Source of the DNA: a virus | DNA length: 39,003 nucleotides | Strand: one strand, 5' to 3' | IMG/VR virus record: IMGVR_UViG_3300023284_000338 | Coordinates: 1 to 39,003 of that record | In this document: piece after piece, positions 9,448 to 17,972 of the stretch | How the letters are laid out: each line of letters starts with the position of its first letter | Position numbering within the stretch: position 1 is the stretch's first letter | Translations under genes and position numbers: made by a program | The notes under the pieces: generated by a model | Told to the model about the DNA's origin: nothing | What the model saw: the letters and a program-made list of their open reading frames with translations, nothing else | Database searches by the model: none

Positions 9448-9917
9448 TGCCATTAGGCATCAAACAACCGATTCGGGAAATCCCTACAACGATTCGGGAT
9501 TTCGACAGATTCTTGCGCGAGCAACTGACAGTCAGCGCAGATAATGACAGTGTTTCTACGGCCCAGTTGAAAACTCAAGCCGTAACGCTTGCCAAGGTCG
9601 CTAGTATTACCGCAGACAGGATTTTAGGCAAAATCACACCGGCAGGATCGCCGGAAGAACTAACAGCGGCACAGGTCGTTACTTTATTACAGGCTGTTAC
9701 CTGGATTTTTGCTCTTGCGGTGAAATTCGATGGTAATATTGGGTTTTATGGAAAGTCGCCTATTGCGCAGCCGACGAATATCACTGATGCGGTGACAGCA
9801 CATGCACTGAATGCGACATTCGACGATACCGAAGTTGAAGCGGCGTTGGACGCATTAGGAACAAAATTCAACGACTTGAAAGACAATGTTATTGAAGCAC
9901 TTGGATTATCGGCATGA
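9447..9917 (+). CDS. Tail needle or fibre-like small virion protein
   Basis: 156 residues. The N-terminal part has a DFDRFLREQL helix; the middle is a heptad-like coil with TAQLKTQAVTLAKVASITADRILG. The C-terminal part has FDGNIGFYGKSPIAQPT followed by a helical ALNATFDDTEVEAALDALG, a signature often seen at the ends of phage fibre or head-fibre proteins. It stands where P22 carries gp26, the tail needle, which would suit a trimeric coil. It overlaps both neighbours. Confidence 0.6.
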   Translation: MPLGIKQPIREIPTTIRDFDRFLREQLTVSADNDSVSTAQLKTQAVTLAKVASITADRILGKITPAGSPEELTAAQVVTLLQAVTWIFALAVKFDGNIGFYGKSPIAQPTNITDAVTAHALNATFDDTEVEAALDALGTKFNDLKDNVIEALGLSA

Positions 9918-10351
9918 AAATCCGCGACGCAACGATTGATGATTTTCCTGAATTACATCGTATGGGTGTCGATTTTGCTGGTGCAGCAGGACTGCCTGAT
10001 GTTGATATCGATACGTTGCATCAATCAGTAGAGAATTTAATCAATGGCGGTATTTTGAAGGTTGCAGAAAACGGTGCTATTTGTGGCTGTGCCGGTGCGC
10101 TTGTTTTCCCTCATTACTGGAACGCAAGTGAGTTAATAGCACAGGAGTTATTTTGGTGGGTTGATAAAACAGCTAGACACAGCACCGCAGCAATTCGCCT
10201 GTTGAACGCTATGGAGAATACAGCCAAGGAAAAAGGCGCGAAATCAATGATCATGCTAACGCTTGAAAAATTGACGCCGGACGTTTTAGAAAAGATATAT
10301 CTCAAGCGAGGCTACAAACCGCAAGAACGGTCATTCGTTAAGGATTTGTAA
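9914..10351 (+). CDS. GNAT-family N-acetyltransferase
   Basis: 145 residues beginning KIRDATIDDFPELHRMG, the usual GNAT N-terminal strand-helix. The core strand ILKVAENGAICGCAGALVFP, QELFWWVDKTARHST and the later AIRLLNAMENTAKEKGAKSMIM, then YLKRGYKPQERSFVKDL fit the fold. The classic acetyl-CoA loop Q/RxxGxG/A is weak (KTARHSTAA). Genes of this sort recur among phage virion genes, where they may acetylate host or virion targets. Substrate unknown. Confidence 0.8.
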   Translation: MKIRDATIDDFPELHRMGVDFAGAAGLPDVDIDTLHQSVENLINGGILKVAENGAICGCAGALVFPHYWNASELIAQELFWWVDKTARHSTAAIRLLNAMENTAKEKGAKSMIMLTLEKLTPDVLEKIYLKRGYKPQERSFVKDL

Positions 10352-11046
10352 TGGCAATCTCAGCAGCAACGGCAATTATTGGCGGCGCACTCATTGGCGG
10401 AGGCGCGTCGATTGCTGCTAGTCGCCAAGCGGCCGGAGGTGCTGATCGTGCCACAGAAGAAAGTAGACGACAGTTCGATATCCAGCGCGAAGATCAACTG
10501 CCATTTATTGAAACCGGTCAATCTGCACTAGCACGATTACGGTCGCTCTTTGGTCTTAGTCGTGGCGATGATCCGGGTGGTGCAGGAGATTTTTCGTTCT
10601 TCGAGGAATCGCCGGGATTTCAATTCCGTAAAGAACAAGGCGAAGAAGCAGTTAATCGTTCACTAGTGGCGCGTGGTAAAGCCTTATCTGGCCAAGGAGT
10701 TAAAGAATCGATTCGTTTTGCTTCCGGCCTGGCGGCGCAGGAGTTTGGGTCGTTCTTTGATCGTTTGGCAAGTCTTGCTGGTATTGGTCAAAAGGGTGCA
10801 GCGCAATCAGCCGCAGCAGGCGCGGTATCAGCCGGACAAGTTGGCAGAGCTGAAATCGCTGGTGGTAATGCCCGAGCGTCTGCATTCGCTGGATTAAATA
10901 ATGCGTTCCAGGGCGGCCTTTCGAATTTCTTATTATTGCAACAACTGAATCCGGCCGGTGCGCCAGTAACAAGTCCGATTAATACTCCAACGCAGAGAGG
11001 TGGTATAGGACCAATTTCTACTGGTGGCGGTTTTAGGATTGGATAG
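10351..11046 (+). CDS. DNA ejection (internal virion) protein, gp7-like
   Basis: 231 residues. It opens with a glycine-rich hydrophobic helix (ISAATAIIGGALIGGGASIAAS), then QAAGGADRATEESRRQFDIQREDQLPFIETG, a pattern common in internal virion proteins of short-tailed phages. The middle has AVNRSLVARGKALSGQGVKESIRFASGLAAQEF. The C-terminus is Gly/Pro-rich. First of three consecutive ejection-type genes, as P22 gp7-gp20-gp16. The hydrophobic start fits insertion into the host membrane. Confidence 0.75.
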   Translation: MAISAATAIIGGALIGGGASIAASRQAAGGADRATEESRRQFDIQREDQLPFIETGQSALARLRSLFGLSRGDDPGGAGDFSFFEESPGFQFRKEQGEEAVNRSLVARGKALSGQGVKESIRFASGLAAQEFGSFFDRLASLAGIGQKGAAQSAAAGAVSAGQVGRAEIAGGNARASAFAGLNNAFQGGLSNFLLLQQLNPAGAPVTSPINTPTQRGGIGPISTGGGFRIG

Positions 11047-11054
11047 GAATAATT

Positions 11055-12119
11055 ATGGCTTTTGAAACTTTCAGTCTCGCCGATGTACTCAACAACGCCG
11101 AGATAATAAACAATAAAAGGTCAAGATCGAATCTTGATTTATTGCGTGGTGCAGCGCTTGAAGAAAACATTGAATCATCAAAACTTAGCCGACGACTCAC
11201 TGAACGCGGCTTAAAACGCGAAGAACAAACATTTAATGCCCAACAGCAGTTGAGCAATACCAAATTTCTCATCGGCGCGACCGATCAAATTATTGCCGCT
11301 GGTGACAATGGACCCGCACTGGCGCAGCAATTTCTGCCTATGGCACAGGAGCGCGGCATCGTTGCGCAAGGTGTAGATTTCTCAGACGGCTTAGACCTTG
11401 AAGAAGTCAAATTGATCAATCAGCAAGCAAAACTTGCGCTTGGTGAATCGCCACGTAGCGAACGTCTTACTACGGTAGGTAAGGACGAAACTATCATCGA
11501 CGATCAGGGAAATGTAATTTTCAGCAATTTCGATCCTTCTGAGCGTATCGACAAAGAAACCGAGAAACGTCTAAAGACCGAAGCAGGATTGCGCAAAGAA
11601 TTCAATACACTGATCAAAGACTTTAATCTGGTTGCCGATTCGTTTGGTCGTGTTCGTGCTTCTGCAAAAGACCCGAGTGCAGCAGGTGACTTGGCGTTAA
11701 TCTTCAACTACATGAAAATGTTGGACCCAGGTTCTACGGTTCGTGAAGGCGAGTTCGCCACGGCACAAAATGCTGCCGGTGTGCCGGATCGAATCGTCGC
11801 TTTCTATAACAACATCGCTCGCGGCGAACGCATGGAAGAAGACCAACGGAATGATTTCCTTGACCGTTCGAATCGTTTGTTCGACGCACAGCGTACATCG
11901 TCGGGACAGACCGCGACTGCTTACGAGAAGATTGCCAGAGATGCGGGCGTTCGGCCGGAGAATGTTGTCACAGTATTTAGAGAGCGTGAAGACCAACCAG
12001 TAGTTAAAATAACGCCAAGCGCGAGAGCGATAGAACATTTGCAACAGAATCCGCACTTGCTGCCTCAGTTCATTGATAAATATGGCGAAGCGGCTGTGCC
12101 AAGCGATATTTCACGATAA
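11055..12119 (+). CDS. DNA ejection protein, gp20-like position
   Basis: 354 residues, mostly helical and charged. Long coiled-coil segments (LDLLRGAALEENIESSKLSRRLTERG; KRLKTEAGLRKEFNTLIKDF) dominate, with a stretch resembling phage internal proteins, MLDPGSTVREGEFATAQNA (also met in phage proteins of the T7/P22 type). It lies between two other ejection-like genes; its stop shares one base with the next start. Confidence 0.65.
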   Translation: MAFETFSLADVLNNAEIINNKRSRSNLDLLRGAALEENIESSKLSRRLTERGLKREEQTFNAQQQLSNTKFLIGATDQIIAAGDNGPALAQQFLPMAQERGIVAQGVDFSDGLDLEEVKLINQQAKLALGESPRSERLTTVGKDETIIDDQGNVIFSNFDPSERIDKETEKRLKTEAGLRKEFNTLIKDFNLVADSFGRVRASAKDPSAAGDLALIFNYMKMLDPGSTVREGEFATAQNAAGVPDRIVAFYNNIARGERMEEDQRNDFLDRSNRLFDAQRTSSGQTATAYEKIARDAGVRPENVVTVFREREDQPVVKITPSARAIEHLQQNPHLLPQFIDKYGEAAVPSDISR

Positions 12120-14323
12120 TGGCCGACGCAAATGCATTTGATCAGTTCGATGATGAGGCAGTAACGAATCTAAATCCGTTCGATCAATTCGACGAAGAAC
12201 AAGAGGAAATAAGCGGGCGCACCTTCGGCGGTAAAGTGCTGGTCAACGCGATACGAGCGATTGGTCAGGGAATAGCGGCTGAGATTTCGGCAGGTTTAGC
12301 GACAGGAACGGTCGCCGCTGCTCGTAGTGATATTGCCGAAGGCGTTGAAGTCGGCGAGAAAACTCGTGAGAAAATCCAATTCGAGCCAAGCACTCAAGCG
12401 GGAGAAGTAGCGGTACGCGGACTCGGCAAATTGGCTGAAGTTGTGACTGGCGCAGTACGCAAGCCGTTCGCCGGAATAGCCGGAATATTCAATCTACCAG
12501 GCGGATCAGAAAAAGCGGCAGAGGCCGTAGGGCGCGTCCAAGAAGAAGGGGTTGGCTCAGTACTGGCCGATGCGCTTTTTGAAGCCACAGGCAGCCCCGG
12601 TATCGCTACAGCGGCAAGAACGGCACCCGAAGCGATTGGGATACTAGCGGGTACAAAGGGCGTAGGTAGGGCAGTTAAAGCCGTTCCAGAGCCTGTTCCA
12701 CGTGGAACACTCGATATTCAGACGGGATCTGTTCCACGCCCGCTGGTTGGCCGAGAGCCGGAGATATCGGTCGGGCGACCGCGACTTGATGAGCCGGTCG
12801 ATGTGACGCCGCCAAGCGAAATCGAGCAAGCAGCGGCGATTGGCAAGGATGTTCGCCGTACCAAAACTACGACCGTGGCCGAGGAAGTCCGCCCTAATCC
12901 TGAAATTGTCGCAGCAGCGGACGAACTCGGTATTGAACTGCCGGCCAGTGCGACCAGCACCAACCGAGCATTTCAGGAGTTGGAACAAGCGGTCAAATCG
13001 CAACCCGGCTCAAAGATTGCCGTTAAAGAACAGGCCGCGATCGCAAAAGTTAATGAGCGGGCCGATGAAATGATCCGTGATTTTGGTGGCACCACGGATA
13101 AGAGCTTGTTGGACGACACGATTCGAAATGATTTTCTAAGCACTATCGATGACATGGAAGTGTCAGCGAAAGTCGCTTATAAGATAGTGGACGATACGAT
13201 TCCGAAAACGCATCGTATTGATCTGACGCAAACAGAAAATGGCGTTAAGGCGTATCTCGATAATGTCCTGGAAGAACTGGGCGGCGATATATCGTTATTG
13301 AGTGCTGCCGAACGCAAGTTGCTGACACTGACACGCACTAAGGGAGAAGGCGGCAAATTAGTTGATCGGCAACCGACTTATGCGGCATTGGATCGAGTGC
13401 GAAAAGACGTTGGCGAAGGATTCAATCGACGCAGCGGCCCGTTCAAAGATGATCGTGTTGCTAATCTCAAGCGGGTTTATGCCGCACTCAGCGAAGAACA
13501 ACAAGCGGTCGCTAATTTCTTTACCGTCGGTGGCGATTATGCGCGGGCGCGTGGTTTGGTCAACAAACGAAAAATCCTCGAAGGCGAAGCACAGGTTATT
13601 CTCGGTCGTGATTTGAACAGTTCGATTGTGCCGAAATTGCGCGCTGCGGCAACAACATTGACAAAAGGCGATACTTCAAAATTCAAAACCATCATGGACT
13701 CTTTACCGGAGGGCTTACGGCCGGAAGTTGCGGCCAGTATGTTATCGGATATTTTCGCATCAGGATCGCGGACTGGTAGTGGTGTCGGTAGTGGTTTCGT
13801 CAAAGCATTCGAATCACTGAATAGAAATTCGGTAGCGAAAAATTTGTTATTTAGTTATTTACCGAAAGGCGCAAAGCGCCGGTTTGATTTAATCGGAAAA
13901 GTAGCAACTGGATTATTCCGAGCTAAGGCACTGGAAAATAACTCCCGAACGGCACGAGCGATACTGCAAGCTCTTGACGATGGTGGCTTAATGGATAAAA
14001 TCTACAATGTCGGTAGAAAGGCGGCAGTGGCAGAAACCGCGACAACGGTAGCCGGTCTTCCACTGGTCGGTTCTAGCGTAGTCTTAGCGGTTAATATTGC
14101 CAAGAAATCGACGCCAGCAATTATCGCCGCCGATGAATTTTTAGCTTCGCCAGTATTTGCAAGAGCGATTCGTTTGTCTGGAACCGGTAAAACAGAACTG
14201 GCGAACGATATTGTGACGAAAAGCCCGAGATTTCAAAAGTGGCTGAAATTCGCTGATGAGAATTCTGCTGGTGAGATTGCGAGATTTGGTTTCATTGCGT
14301 GGCTAATTGGAGAAAACAAATGA
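12119..14323 (+). CDS. DNA ejection protein, gp16-like
   Basis: 734 residues, with a size and position like P22 gp16. It starts with DANAFDQFDDEAVTNLNPFDQFDEEQ, a repeated NPFDQFD motif common at the N-terminus of phage internal proteins. Then come hydrophobic Ala/Gly-rich segments (residues about 45-65 and 115-130) and an extended helical domain. The protein would be injected with the DNA. A parS-type palindrome lies inside its coding sequence (see 12694). Codons 192-208 have a duplicated VPRG/VPRP. Confidence 0.75.
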   Translation: MADANAFDQFDDEAVTNLNPFDQFDEEQEEISGRTFGGKVLVNAIRAIGQGIAAEISAGLATGTVAAARSDIAEGVEVGEKTREKIQFEPSTQAGEVAVRGLGKLAEVVTGAVRKPFAGIAGIFNLPGGSEKAAEAVGRVQEEGVGSVLADALFEATGSPGIATAARTAPEAIGILAGTKGVGRAVKAVPEPVPRGTLDIQTGSVPRPLVGREPEISVGRPRLDEPVDVTPPSEIEQAAAIGKDVRRTKTTTVAEEVRPNPEIVAAADELGIELPASATSTNRAFQELEQAVKSQPGSKIAVKEQAAIAKVNERADEMIRDFGGTTDKSLLDDTIRNDFLSTIDDMEVSAKVAYKIVDDTIPKTHRIDLTQTENGVKAYLDNVLEELGGDISLLSAAERKLLTLTRTKGEGGKLVDRQPTYAALDRVRKDVGEGFNRRSGPFKDDRVANLKRVYAALSEEQQAVANFFTVGGDYARARGLVNKRKILEGEAQVILGRDLNSSIVPKLRAAATTLTKGDTSKFKTIMDSLPEGLRPEVAASMLSDIFASGSRTGSGVGSGFVKAFESLNRNSVAKNLLFSYLPKGAKRRFDLIGKVATGLFRAKALENNSRTARAILQALDDGGLMDKIYNVGRKAAVAETATTVAGLPLVGSSVVLAVNIAKKSTPAIIAADEFLASPVFARAIRLSGTGKTELANDIVTKSPRFQKWLKFADENSAGEIARFGFIAWLIGENK
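12694..12709. promoter_or_regulatory. parS-type site (perfect 16-bp palindrome)
   Basis: The 16-mer TGTTCCACGTGGAACA is its own reverse complement. It equals the parS consensus form known from many bacterial chromosomes, to which ParB binds. A half copy, TGTTCCACG, follows at 12730-12738, exactly 36 nt on and in the same codon phase. The match is exact; that a host ParB binds here is inference. Confidence 0.6.
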
Positions 14324-15471
14324 AGTTCCGAATATTATTTGCTGCATTATTCCTGGCGCTTGCTCCTATTACCTATGCCGTTAATAATGGTCTTTTATTT
14401 AATACGCCAAAACAAACACCGTTCGGTTCCGGAGCGGTTATTGCTGGCGGCAAGATATTTTTCTATACCGCTGGCACCACGACAAAGCAGAATACTTATA
14501 CGACAGCTGCATTAGCGACGCCACATACAAACCCGGTAGTTGCCGATGCTGATGGTAAATTCGCTGCAATTTTTCTTGATCCGGGTCTTGGCGATTATAA
14601 GGTCGTTATCACGACAGCAGCAGATTCTGATCCACCGATTGCTGCGATTGATACTGTTGATAATTACCCTGTCGTGACAGCTCAAGTAGTAATAGAAGGT
14701 ACAGCTCCGTTTTTAGACTTGAAAGAAACCGATGAGCCTGTAGACGAGAAAGTATGGCGCATAGATTCGTTTGGTGGCGACATGCGCTTCACAACAAGAA
14801 CCGACGCAGGAGGTGGTGGCGAAGATTGGATGACTGCAATTCGTGGAACTGGCACGGCAGTCACAGAGGTACGGTTAAGCAATCCGATAAAAATCCTGGA
14901 ACAAGCTGCTGCTGGTACTGATACGGCTACTTATGGACAGCTATGGGTTAAGACCGTCACACCAAATGAACTTTGGTTTACTGATGATGCTGGCACGGAT
15001 ATACAGATTGGTGGTACGGCGTTCGCAGGAAAGAAAGTTTATAAGGTCAAAGCTACAACTTTATCAAAAAGCTCGACTACATCGCTAAGCGATGATCCTG
15101 ATTTATTTGGTTTTGTTCTCGAAACCGGCAAGCGGTATTCGGTTAAGTGTTATTTGAAATATACACAAAATGTAGGCGATTTCAAATTTACCTTTCAATT
15201 TACGAATACGCCAACCAGCTCCACAATGATTTATTGGGCAACCGATGAAAGCAAAGTTCAGGACAATGATTTCTTGAACTCTTTGACAACGGCAGTTGCC
15301 ATTACTACCATGACCGATACCGACGATGTTGGTTTACTTATAGAGGGAAGTTTCAGGGCTGATGTGACGACTGGAGGAACATTGGATTTTCAATGGGCGC
15401 AAAACACATCGAGCGCCAATAATACCACCCTGTTTATAAATTCATGGATGGAGGTAACACAATTAGATTGA
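14320..15471 (+). CDS. Tail-fibre-like protein with N-terminal signal peptide
   Basis: 383 residues from ATG at 14320; a longer ORF begins at 14299 but adds only MANWRKQ. From 14320 the first 22 residues are KFRILFAALFLALAPITYA, a clear Sec signal peptide with AxA-like cleavage (TYA|V). The mature part begins with a phage fibre head domain: PKQTPFGSGAVIAGGKIFFY, then TTTKQNTYTTAALATPHTNP and FLDPGLGDYKVVITTAADSD. The rest is beta-rich, with Gly/Thr loops. It overlaps the end of the gp16-like gene, the usual place of a tail fibre/spike gene. A signal peptide on a virion fibre is unusual. Confidence 0.75.
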   Translation: MKFRILFAALFLALAPITYAVNNGLLFNTPKQTPFGSGAVIAGGKIFFYTAGTTTKQNTYTTAALATPHTNPVVADADGKFAAIFLDPGLGDYKVVITTAADSDPPIAAIDTVDNYPVVTAQVVIEGTAPFLDLKETDEPVDEKVWRIDSFGGDMRFTTRTDAGGGGEDWMTAIRGTGTAVTEVRLSNPIKILEQAAAGTDTATYGQLWVKTVTPNELWFTDDAGTDIQIGGTAFAGKKVYKVKATTLSKSSTTSLSDDPDLFGFVLETGKRYSVKCYLKYTQNVGDFKFTFQFTNTPTSSTMIYWATDESKVQDNDFLNSLTTAVAITTMTDTDDVGLLIEGSFRADVTTGGTLDFQWAQNTSSANNTTLFINSWMEVTQLD

Positions 15472-15815
15472 CCTTCATTGTAATTTTTCTTTTTTGTTCG
15501 GCTTGCGCAACAGATTGGAGTCGCCGAGATTCTATTTTGCAAGCAGGTTTAGCAGTAACAATGATAGCAGATGCCATCACGACAGCGAGGATAAAGGATC
15601 ATCCAGAATTGCGTGAAACTGGTTTTTTGGCGGAATACATATTAGGAGAACAACCAGAACAGGCTGAAACATATCTCTATTTTGGAACCCTGATTGTCAG
15701 TTATTACATTATTTCAAGAACATTGCCTTCTAAGTGGCGACCTTATTTCCAAATCGGTTCAACCATTTATTTTGCAGATTTAGTAATAAATAATTGTCAA
15801 ATTGGACTGTGTTAA
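15444..15815 (+). CDS. Putative lipoprotein/membrane protein in lysis region
   Basis: 123 residues if ATG at 15444 is used. GGAGGT at 15450-15455 lies inside that version and suggests a later start (TTG at 15468). From there the protein begins TFIVIFLFCSACATDW, a lipoprotein-like signal with Cys at the end, though the lipobox is not ideal. It has hydrophobic segments (LQAGLAVTMIADAIT; YFGTLIVSYYIIS). It stands before the lysin gene. Function unknown; a membrane part of the lysis set is possible. Confidence 0.55.
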   Translation: MDGGNTIRLTFIVIFLFCSACATDWSRRDSILQAGLAVTMIADAITTARIKDHPELRETGFLAEYILGEQPEQAETYLYFGTLIVSYYIISRTLPSKWRPYFQIGSTIYFADLVINNCQIGLC

Positions 15816-15825
15816 TAACGGATAC

Positions 15826-16284
15826 ATGATGCAAATTACAGCTTTTGATATCGCGCAACGATTCATCGGTATTAAGGAAGTGCCTGGAATGGAATCCAAT
15901 CCGATGATTCTTGCTATGCTCAAGCTCGATGGTAAATGGCCCGAGGACGATTCTGTGCCGTGGTGTTCGGCGTTTTTGAACTATGTATGCTGGCTATTGC
16001 GGCTACCAAGATCGAAGAATTTGCGCGCACGATCATGGTTAAATGTCGGCTATGCGATTCATCCGGACGAAGCAATGCCCGGTTTTGATGTCGTCATTTT
16101 GCGACGAGGAAAAGAGCCACAACCGGGACCAGACATAATCGCGGCTCCGGGTCACGTTGGATTGTATGCTGGCTATCAAGCGGGCGGAATAGAACTTTTA
16201 GGCGGAAATCAGGGCGACACTGTAAAGGTATCGCGCTATGATTCAAAACGAATTCTCGGCATACGCCGTTTAGTGAGGGAGTAA
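15826..16284 (+). CDS. Endolysin, NlpC/P60-like peptidase (TIGR02594-type)
   Basis: About 152 residues from ATG at 15826; a TTG at 15802 would add eight. It begins ITAFDIAQRFIGIKEVPGMESNP and has PWCSAFLNYV (catalytic Cys), PGHVGLYAGY (catalytic His) and LLGGNQGDTVKVSRYD. This set is typical of the 150-residue CHAP/P60-like lysins named TIGR02594. It would cut peptidoglycan peptide links at the end of infection. No signal peptide is seen, so release probably needs the following holin-like protein. Confidence 0.85.
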   Translation: MMQITAFDIAQRFIGIKEVPGMESNPMILAMLKLDGKWPEDDSVPWCSAFLNYVCWLLRLPRSKNLRARSWLNVGYAIHPDEAMPGFDVVILRRGKEPQPGPDIIAAPGHVGLYAGYQAGGIELLGGNQGDTVKVSRYDSKRILGIRRLVRE

Positions 16285-16288
16285 GATT

Positions 16289-16474
16289 ATGCGGACTTCT
16301 ACAAATGTCGGTATCGCTGCAGGACTAGCAACCATTCTTATGTGGCTTCTGGGTTATTTCTCACCAGACCTCATGGCTGCAGCACCAGTAGGACTTGAAG
16401 CGGCGATTACAGGTGTGATCGCAGTCGTCGTTGCAAGATGGTCTAAAACGCCTGAAAATCCGGGGGTATTCTAG
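16289..16474 (+). CDS. Holin-like small membrane protein
   Basis: 61 residues with two hydrophobic helices (VGIAAGLATILMWLLGYF and VGLEAAITGVIAVVVARW) and a short charged tail. Directly after the lysin with 4-nt spacing. Two-helix layout is that of many class II holins. Confidence 0.65.
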   Translation: MRTSTNVGIAAGLATILMWLLGYFSPDLMAAAPVGLEAAITGVIAVVVARWSKTPENPGVF

Positions 16475-16476
16475 TC

Positions 16477-16926
16477 ATGAAACGATTATCTCAAATTGTT
16501 GTTCTATGGCCTGTCATTATTCTATGCCTGTTGAGCGTGTTCGCGGCCTGTAGTGGTACGCGAGAAGCCTATCGAGCTGCCGAGGGCGTTGAGGAAATAG
16601 CTAAGGTCGTAGGCGAGCATTACTACGCTCTTATTAAGGAAGCGAATCGTTTATCCAGTGACGGTGTACTCTACGGTAACTCTTTAGCGAAGGCGCAGGA
16701 TGTAGTCCGAGCGACGCAACCCGTTATTTCGGAACTTGCGGAAGCCGCTAAAGCGTATAAGGCATTGCGATCTGCTGAAACGGAAGCTGAACTCAAGACA
16801 GCGATTACGAATGCCGCGATTGCGGTATCAAGGCTAATCAATGCAGTTAAAGGTTCGAATCTGACCGGCGAGATTTGGCTTCAAGAAACATTCGGCGTCG
16901 AAACTATGGTATTTGCTTTCCAATAA
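16477..16926 (+). CDS. Putative lipoprotein of the lysis region
   Basis: 149 residues. N-terminal hydrophobic segment IVVLWPVIILCLLSVFAAC ends in a Cys that fits lipid attachment (FAAC|S). The rest is helical (EAYRAAEGVEEIAKVV; LRSAETEAELKTAI), likely coiled coil. Following a holin-like gene, an outer-membrane spanin role is possible but unproven; no C-terminal membrane segment for a unimolecular spanin is seen. Confidence 0.55.
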   Translation: MKRLSQIVVLWPVIILCLLSVFAACSGTREAYRAAEGVEEIAKVVGEHYYALIKEANRLSSDGVLYGNSLAKAQDVVRATQPVISELAEAAKAYKALRSAETEAELKTAITNAAIAVSRLINAVKGSNLTGEIWLQETFGVETMVFAFQ

Positions 16927-16936
16927 GGAGTAGAAC

Positions 16937-17179
16937 GTGGACGACTTAAAACTTTATGGAGTCATTACCTTACGTGGTTTGGCAATGTTATTCGGTCTCC
17001 AGGGACAAGATTCCGCAGCATCAGCACTAAATAAATTGGCTACTGGTATTGAAGCCGGGATGAATGTGGACGCGCACATGAAAACTGTCGCGGAAGCATT
17101 TAAGGCCGGTACGGAAGCCAGTTGGGACGACATTACTGATCGCATCGATGTAGAAGTCGATGAATTTCTGAATCGCTAA
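16937..17179 (+). CDS. Small helical protein, lysis region
   Basis: 80 residues, GTG start with AAGGAG 6 nt upstream. Helical and amphipathic (LRGLAMLFGLQGQDSAASAL; AHMKTVAEAFKAGTEASWDD). No recognised family. In line with the lysis genes. Confidence 0.55.
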   Translation: MDDLKLYGVITLRGLAMLFGLQGQDSAASALNKLATGIEAGMNVDAHMKTVAEAFKAGTEASWDDITDRIDVEVDEFLNR

Positions 17180-17187
17180 AGCGGTTG

Positions 17188-17286
17188 GTGAAGAAGGATA
17201 ATTATAGACCGATACCTGTTCTGTATTTGATTGCTGTTGCGGCAGTTATTTCGTTTTTTGTTATCGTGATAATTGAATGGATTTGA
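17188..17286 (+). CDS. Tiny single-span membrane protein
   Basis: 32 residues from GTG at 17188. Charged start KKDNYRPIP followed by one hydrophobic helix (VLYLIAVAAVISFFVIVIIEW). It ends one base before the next ATG. Spacing and a clean transmembrane span support it. Start codon and ribosome site are weak. Confidence 0.45.
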   Translation: MKKDNYRPIPVLYLIAVAAVISFFVIVIIEWI

Positions 17287-17287
17287 C

Positions 17288-17656
17288 ATGACTAACATTG
17301 CCGGTCATGAAATCAGTAAAAATACGATGGTGAGCGCCAGTGTGGGTTCTATTTGTATTCTAATTGGGATTGTCTGGACGGCCTTGGGTATCGGGCGCCC
17401 GTTGTTTGCTTCGGACCTGGAATTCGTCGTAAAGAAAATCGATAACTACCAAATTAGTACCGCTATCCAGATATTGTATATTCGCAAAGCAGCCTTGGAA
17501 ACTGAACTACGTGAAGTCAAACGGGACTTGCGGCGCAATCCAGAGGATAATCATGCGGCCGAGGATATAGATAAAATACAAAGCGATATTGAACAATGTG
17601 ATGCCGCTATTCTCTGCCATCGCACCGAGGGCTGCGAGGTTATCGGAGGTGCCTAA
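17288..17656 (+). CDS. Membrane-anchored coiled-coil protein, spanin-like
   Basis: 122 residues from ATG at 17288 (a TTG at 17273 would add five). One transmembrane helix (VGSICILIGIVWTALGIG) near the N-terminus, then a long coil (FVVKKIDNYQISTAIQILYI; AALETELREVKRDLRRNPED). This matches the build of an inner-membrane spanin, but other membrane anchors are possible. It is the last rightward gene and converges, with a 17-nt overlap, on a leftward gene. Confidence 0.45.
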   Translation: MTNIAGHEISKNTMVSASVGSICILIGIVWTALGIGRPLFASDLEFVVKKIDNYQISTAIQILYIRKAALETELREVKRDLRRNPEDNHAAEDIDKIQSDIEQCDAAILCHRTEGCEVIGGA

Positions 17657-17825
17657 TCGGTGCTTGCCAGTTACATTCGCGGCAACCTAAACCAGCCAAA
17701 CTAAGGACAAGTTTGTGCGCCTTGAACGGACAGATAAATGGACCGGTCGGCTGTTGAGATTTGCGCCTGCGAGTGTTCCCGTTGTTAGCTTTCCGGCTAG
17801 AATTCATATCAATCAGGGTCTTCAT
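17640..17825 (-). CDS. Small basic protein with Cys residues, end of leftward operon
   Basis: 61 residues from ATG at 17825, with a basic first half (NSSRKANNGNTRRRKSQQP) and a C-terminal part with Cys (FICPFKAHKL; GLGCRECNW). It may bind zinc or nucleic acid. The 3' end overlaps the convergent + strand gene. Low certainty. Confidence 0.4.
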   Translation of the reverse strand: MKTLIDMNSSRKANNGNTRRRKSQQPTGPFICPFKAHKLVLSLAGLGCRECNWQAPIRHLR

Positions 17826-17934
17826 CCAAATAAAATACAAGCCGAGCTAGGCCAACCCCCACAATAATTGCACCGGCCATGAGAGCAATCCATATCAATA
17901 CCCCCATCAGTACATAATCTAAGATTGGGTCCAT
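17809..17934 (-). CDS. Tiny membrane protein
   Basis: 41 residues with one long hydrophobic stretch (VLMGVLIWIALMAGAIIVGV) and acidic tail YLDEDPD. Upstream sequence has GGAG at a fair distance (ACGGAGCGAATGTAAG). No family recognised. Confidence 0.5.
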   Translation of the reverse strand: MDPILDYVLMGVLIWIALMAGAIIVGVGLARLVFYLDEDPD

Positions 17935-17950
17935 CTTACATTCGCTCCGT

Positions 17951-17972
17951 TTTGTTTTGATCAGACACGCTC
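17951..17972 (-). repeat. Junction repeat, copy A (degenerate)
   Basis: GAGCGTGTC at the 3' end of the gene ending at 17961, coding ERV before the stop. Only the first half of the consensus is present. Confidence 0.4.

Noticed and set aside
12644-13003. 119-codon - strand ORF
   Set aside because: Shadow of the gp16-like ejection gene; no start signal.
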